Of a stretch of DNA of 7,404 nt, positions 6,018-7,404 are shown piece by piece. The DNA is from an uncultured Mailhella sp. (lineage in GTDB: Bacteria > Desulfobacterota > Desulfovibrionia > Desulfovibrionales > Desulfovibrionaceae). The stretch is from positions 1 to 7,404 of the forward strand of contig NZ_CAJJIC010000123.1 of NCBI RefSeq assembly GCF_905187505.1, in the 5' to 3' direction. A program made the translations under genes and the position numbers. Each line of letters begins with the position of its first letter. Positions within the stretch are counted from its first letter, which is position 1. The notes under the pieces were generated by a model. That model worked only from the letters and a program-made list of their open reading frames with translations, had not been told where the DNA came from and made no database searches.

Positions 6018-6048
6018 AAGGGGTACCGGATTCCGGTACCCCTTTTTT
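6018..6048 (+). terminator. intrinsic terminator of tRNA-Arg
   Basis: GGGGTACCGG (6020-6029) and CCGGTACCCC (6033-6042) form a perfect ten base-pair stem with a three-base loop. AA before and TT after extend it by two pairs, and a run of six T's (6043-6048) follows. This is a textbook Rho-independent terminator for the tRNA transcript. Confidence 0.93.
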
Positions 6049-6049
6049 C

Positions 6050-6062
6050 ATGCCCGCGGCAT
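6050..6062 (+). other. short hairpin before lipoprotein RBS
   Basis: ATGCC-CGC-GGCAT is a five base-pair dyad lying between the tRNA terminator's T-run and the GGGGAGG ribosome binding site (6069-6075) of the lipoprotein gene. In RNA it would sit just before the RBS. It may mark the 5' end of a processed transcript or be a chance match. Confidence 0.3.
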
Positions 6063-6080
6063 TTCTCTGGGGAGGCCATC

Positions 6081-6728
6081 ATGCCCGTCATGCGACTTTT
6101 CCTTCTGCTTTGTGCGCTTCTGCTGACCGGATGCGGCACCTACTACAACGTTTCCGTGGACTCCCTGCGCGATGCGCAGCAACCTTCGGGCACCGTATAC
6201 TTCATGCAGCCGGGCAATGAAGGCGTGAGCGAAAGCGACCTGCTCTTCCGCGAAGTGGTGCGGCAGATCACCCCGGCCTTCCGGGCACGCGGCTACGCCG
6301 TGGTCGACGACATAAAGAACGCCGACAACGTGGCCGTCGTCAGCTACTGGATGGACGAACCCCGCGTGCACATTGACACCGACACCATCACGCGCACCCA
6401 CCCCGTGGTGGTGGGACGAGGCAGATACCGTCATGTCGAGTATGTCTACGTCGATGAACCCGTCGTCACGAGTACGACCATATACACCGCCAATCTTCTT
6501 ATCGAAGCCTACGTCCTGACGCCCGACAAGAAGCAGGACCGGCAGATATGGCGCACCTCCCTGCGCTGCTCTTCCGGCAACGAAGACTTCCGCACGCTCA
6601 TGTTCAGCATGGCGCAGGTGCTCCCCGGCGTCATGGGAACACAAAGCAACGGTCTCAGGCAGTTTGAGGTCTTCCTCGGCAACGACGGCGAAATCGAAGT
6701 CACGGACAAAGCCGACAGTCTGTTCTGA
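6081..6728 (+). CDS. putative outer-membrane lipoprotein, unknown function
   Basis: A 215-residue predicted lipoprotein. The N-terminus 'MPVMRLFLLLCALLLTGC' is a signal peptide with lipobox LTGC and acylated Cys18. Residue 19 is Gly rather than Asp, which favours outer-membrane sorting under the Lol rules. The mature part looks alpha/beta: a helix-like segment 'LLFREVVRQITPAFRARGY' (54-72) before 'ADNVAVVSYWMDEP' (81-94), then a Tyr/Val-rich stretch 'RYRHVEYVYVDEPVV' (115-129) and 'LLIEAYVLTP' (139-148). The layout (a residue set described as 'RGY ... AD.. V.Y' followed by beta strands) recalls DUF4136-type lipoproteins, but I cannot confirm this. The start has a strong GGGGAGG RBS (6069-6075). 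Only 32 bases separate the T-run of the tRNA terminator from the ATG and no promoter is visible there. A strong terminator follows the gene. Confidence 0.88.
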   Translation: MPVMRLFLLLCALLLTGCGTYYNVSVDSLRDAQQPSGTVYFMQPGNEGVSESDLLFREVVRQITPAFRARGYAVVDDIKNADNVAVVSYWMDEPRVHIDTDTITRTHPVVVGRGRYRHVEYVYVDEPVVTSTTIYTANLLIEAYVLTPDKKQDRQIWRTSLRCSSGNEDFRTLMFSMAQVLPGVMGTQSNGLRQFEVFLGNDGEIEVTDKADSLF

Positions 6729-6744
6729 TCCCCTTTGACCTCGG

Positions 6745-6773
6745 AACGGCCCTTTTTACAGGGCCGTTTTTTT
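6745..6773 (+). terminator. intrinsic terminator after lipoprotein gene
   Basis: AACGGCCCT (6745-6753) and AGGGCCGTT (6760-6768) form a nine base-pair GC-rich stem around a six-base loop, with seven T's (6767-6773) overlapping its foot. It begins 17 bases after the lipoprotein stop and ends that transcription unit. Confidence 0.93.
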
Positions 6774-7029
6774 ATCTCCGGTACGGCGAATACGCGATCG
6801 CAACGACACGCGAAGAGACCGGCGGAAAGAATCTTGGGACGCACGGCGCGCTCTTGCCCCGTGTCGAGATTATCTGCCGAATGCCGGAGGGGAAAAGCCG
6901 CAGAAACAATCTGCCTCTTCTTCGAGCCCTTCTCCCCTTTCCCCCGGCGTCCGCAGCACTGCGGCACGGGACGCCCCTTCCCTTTTCTCCCTTCCTGCAA
7001 GCGTCGTCCACCCCGCCGGAACTGCGTCG

Positions 7030-7077
7030 CTTGTTCCCATTGGGAAACAAGAAAACTTTCCATAAAATCGCATGGAA
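7030..7077. promoter_or_regulatory. putative regulator binding dyads upstream of modB
   Basis: Two inverted repeats lie in tandem. The first is CTTGTT-CCC-ATT-GGG-A-AACAAG (7030-7051). The second is TTCCAT-N8-ATGGAA (7058-7077). They share the half-site TTCC(C)AT, and a further ATGGAAA occurs at 7125-7131. Repeated half-sites in front of a molybdate permease gene suggest an oxyanion-responsive regulator. ModE does this in proteobacteria; the XerC/D-like TunR family is reported to control modA and modBC in sulfate reducers. I do not recall the TunR motif well enough to match it. Confidence 0.45.
7040..7068 (+). promoter_or_regulatory. candidate upstream promoter of modB
   Basis: TTGGGA (7040-7045, four of six) and TAAAAT (7063-7068, five of six) are separated by exactly 17 bases. 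The -35 falls in the first dyad and the -10 in the spacer of the second, so a protein bound there would block it. Initiation near 7075 gives a leader of about 68 bases. Confidence 0.4.
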
Positions 7078-7092
7078 TTATCAGGTTGCGTC

Positions 7093-7121
7093 TTGCTCCG
7101 TGCGCCCATTCCTGCTATTTT
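7093..7121 (+). promoter_or_regulatory. candidate downstream promoter of modB
   Basis: TTGCTC (7093-7098, three of six), 17 bases, then TATTTT (7116-7121, four of six) preceded by TGC, an extended -10. Initiation near 7128 would leave about 15 bases before the ATG, including the GGAG. With this promoter the dyad at 7058-7077 would be centred about 60 bases upstream of initiation, a usual activator position. It competes with the upstream candidate; both cannot be judged from sequence. Confidence 0.35.
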
Positions 7122-7142
7122 GAAATGGAAAGGAGCGCACCC

Positions 7143-7404
7143 ATGGAATTTTCCCTGTTCGGGCAGCAGTTTTCCCTGCTTCCCATCTATCTTTCGTTGA
7201 AAGTCGCCGGACTCTCCACGCTGGCCTCCCTGATTCTCGGCACCCTTACGGCCCGTCTTCTGGCCAGACGCCGATCCGTGTGCGCCGCCGTCATCGACTC
7301 CCTGTGCACGCTGCCCATGGTGCTCCCGCCCACCGTTCTCGGGTACTATCTCATTCTTCTGCTCGGTCGGAACGGCGCGTTCGGTCCGGTTCTGAAGGAG
7401 CTCG
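7143..7404 (+). CDS. modB: molybdate/tungstate ABC transporter permease ModB, 5' part
   Basis: The first 87 residues of an inner-membrane permease; the gene runs off the right edge. ModB forms the channel of the ModABC importer, which takes up molybdate (and tungstate) for molybdenum- or tungsten-dependent enzymes. The N-terminus is periplasm-side 'FSLLPIYLSLKVAGLSTLASLILGTLTARLLARR' (10-43), giving a first membrane helix and the positive-inside Arg cluster. The hallmark 'LPMVLPPTVLGYYL ... LLGRNGAFG' (57-81) then follows, highly characteristic of ModB. A GGAG (7132-7135) seven bases upstream sets the start. modA is not upstream in this window, so modB probably heads its own unit, perhaps modBC as known in Desulfovibrio. 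Sulfate or tungstate permeases (CysT/TupB) are relatives, but the 'LPPTVLGYYL' segment favours ModB. Confidence 0.92.
   Translation, partial: MEFSLFGQQFSLLPIYLSLKVAGLSTLASLILGTLTARLLARRRSVCAAVIDSLCTLPMVLPPTVLGYYLILLLGRNGAFGPVLKEL

Larger units (their letters stand above)
6774..7142. other. non-coding gap before modB
   Basis: This gap of 369 bases has no credible gene; open frames on both strands lack a good RBS and recognisable features. From left: a segment resembling the tRNA-Arg upstream region (6897-6916); pyrimidine-rich tracts (about 6912-6945 and 6975-6999) flanking a hairpin (6946-6975: GGCGT/ACGCC outer stem, CCGCAG/CTGCGG inner stem); and, from 7030, the dyads and promoter candidates of modB. 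I recognise no known riboswitch, including the molybdenum-cofactor motif. Confidence 0.75.

Noticed and set aside
4490..6139. Very long open frame on the minus strand antisense to rho (549 codons).
   Set aside because: It overlaps rho throughout and even the tRNA gene. It is a by-product of GC-biased third codon positions in rho; its His/Gly/Val-rich translation shows no recognisable domain.
6854..7123. Open frame on the plus strand in the gap before modB, and overlapping minus-strand frames.
   Set aside because: No RBS; low-complexity Pro/Leu/Arg translation; covers the hairpin and promoter-like elements of modB.
1..7404. CRISPR array, insertion sequence, toxin-antitoxin or defence system.
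   Set aside because: No regularly spaced direct repeats, no transposase or nuclease-like proteins and no small paired genes were seen; all sizeable genes have housekeeping or transport roles except one lipoprotein.

Overview
The window is a stretch of bacterial chromosome carrying mostly housekeeping genes. The DNA is GC-rich, with third codon positions dominated by G and C. Protein sequences and gene neighbours (a separate modB transcription unit, prmA, pth, rho, radA, rpiB) suggest a sulfate-reducing or related member of the Desulfovibrionales (Desulfovibrio, Bilophila or Mailhella type). This placement is inferred from family resemblance alone; no rRNA gene or other diagnostic marker lies in the window.

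Left part (2-2301, plus strand): the 3' end of a LolB/DUF4292-like gene, then rpiB (ribose-5-phosphate isomerase B) and radA (DNA repair ATPase). The gaps are 50 and 18 bases, so these probably form one operon. A non-coding gap of 371 bases (2302-2672) separates radA from prmA, which converges on it from the minus strand. Its right half holds three consecutive inverted repeats.

Middle part (2673-5845): prmA (ribosomal protein L11 methyltransferase, minus strand) diverges from pth (peptidyl-tRNA hydrolase). The 175-base gap between them has two back-to-back promoter candidates and a strong GC hairpin. pth is followed by rho (transcription termination factor). rho has its own promoter candidate and a very pyrimidine-rich, G-poor leader that looks like a Rho-binding (rut-like) region, consistent with autoregulation.

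Right part (5846-7404): a complete tRNA-Arg with anticodon CCG, with a well-formed promoter and intrinsic terminator. An outer-membrane-type lipoprotein of unknown function follows, with its own terminator. A 369-base non-coding gap then leads to the 5' end of modB (molybdate/tungstate ABC permease). The last 115 bases before modB hold repeated TTCCAT/ATGGAA half-sites, two of them in dyads that overlap a promoter candidate. This looks like the operator of a metal-oxyanion regulator.

The coding content is translation and transcription core machinery (pth, prmA, rho, tRNA-Arg), central carbon metabolism (rpiB), recombination repair (radA) and trace-metal uptake (modB). I see no mobile element, CRISPR array, defence system or new multi-gene system. 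The points worth a second look are regulatory and structural: the modB operator region, the rho leader, the hairpin cluster between radA and prmA, the divergent prmA/pth control region, and the lipoprotein gene that has no visible promoter behind the tRNA terminator.
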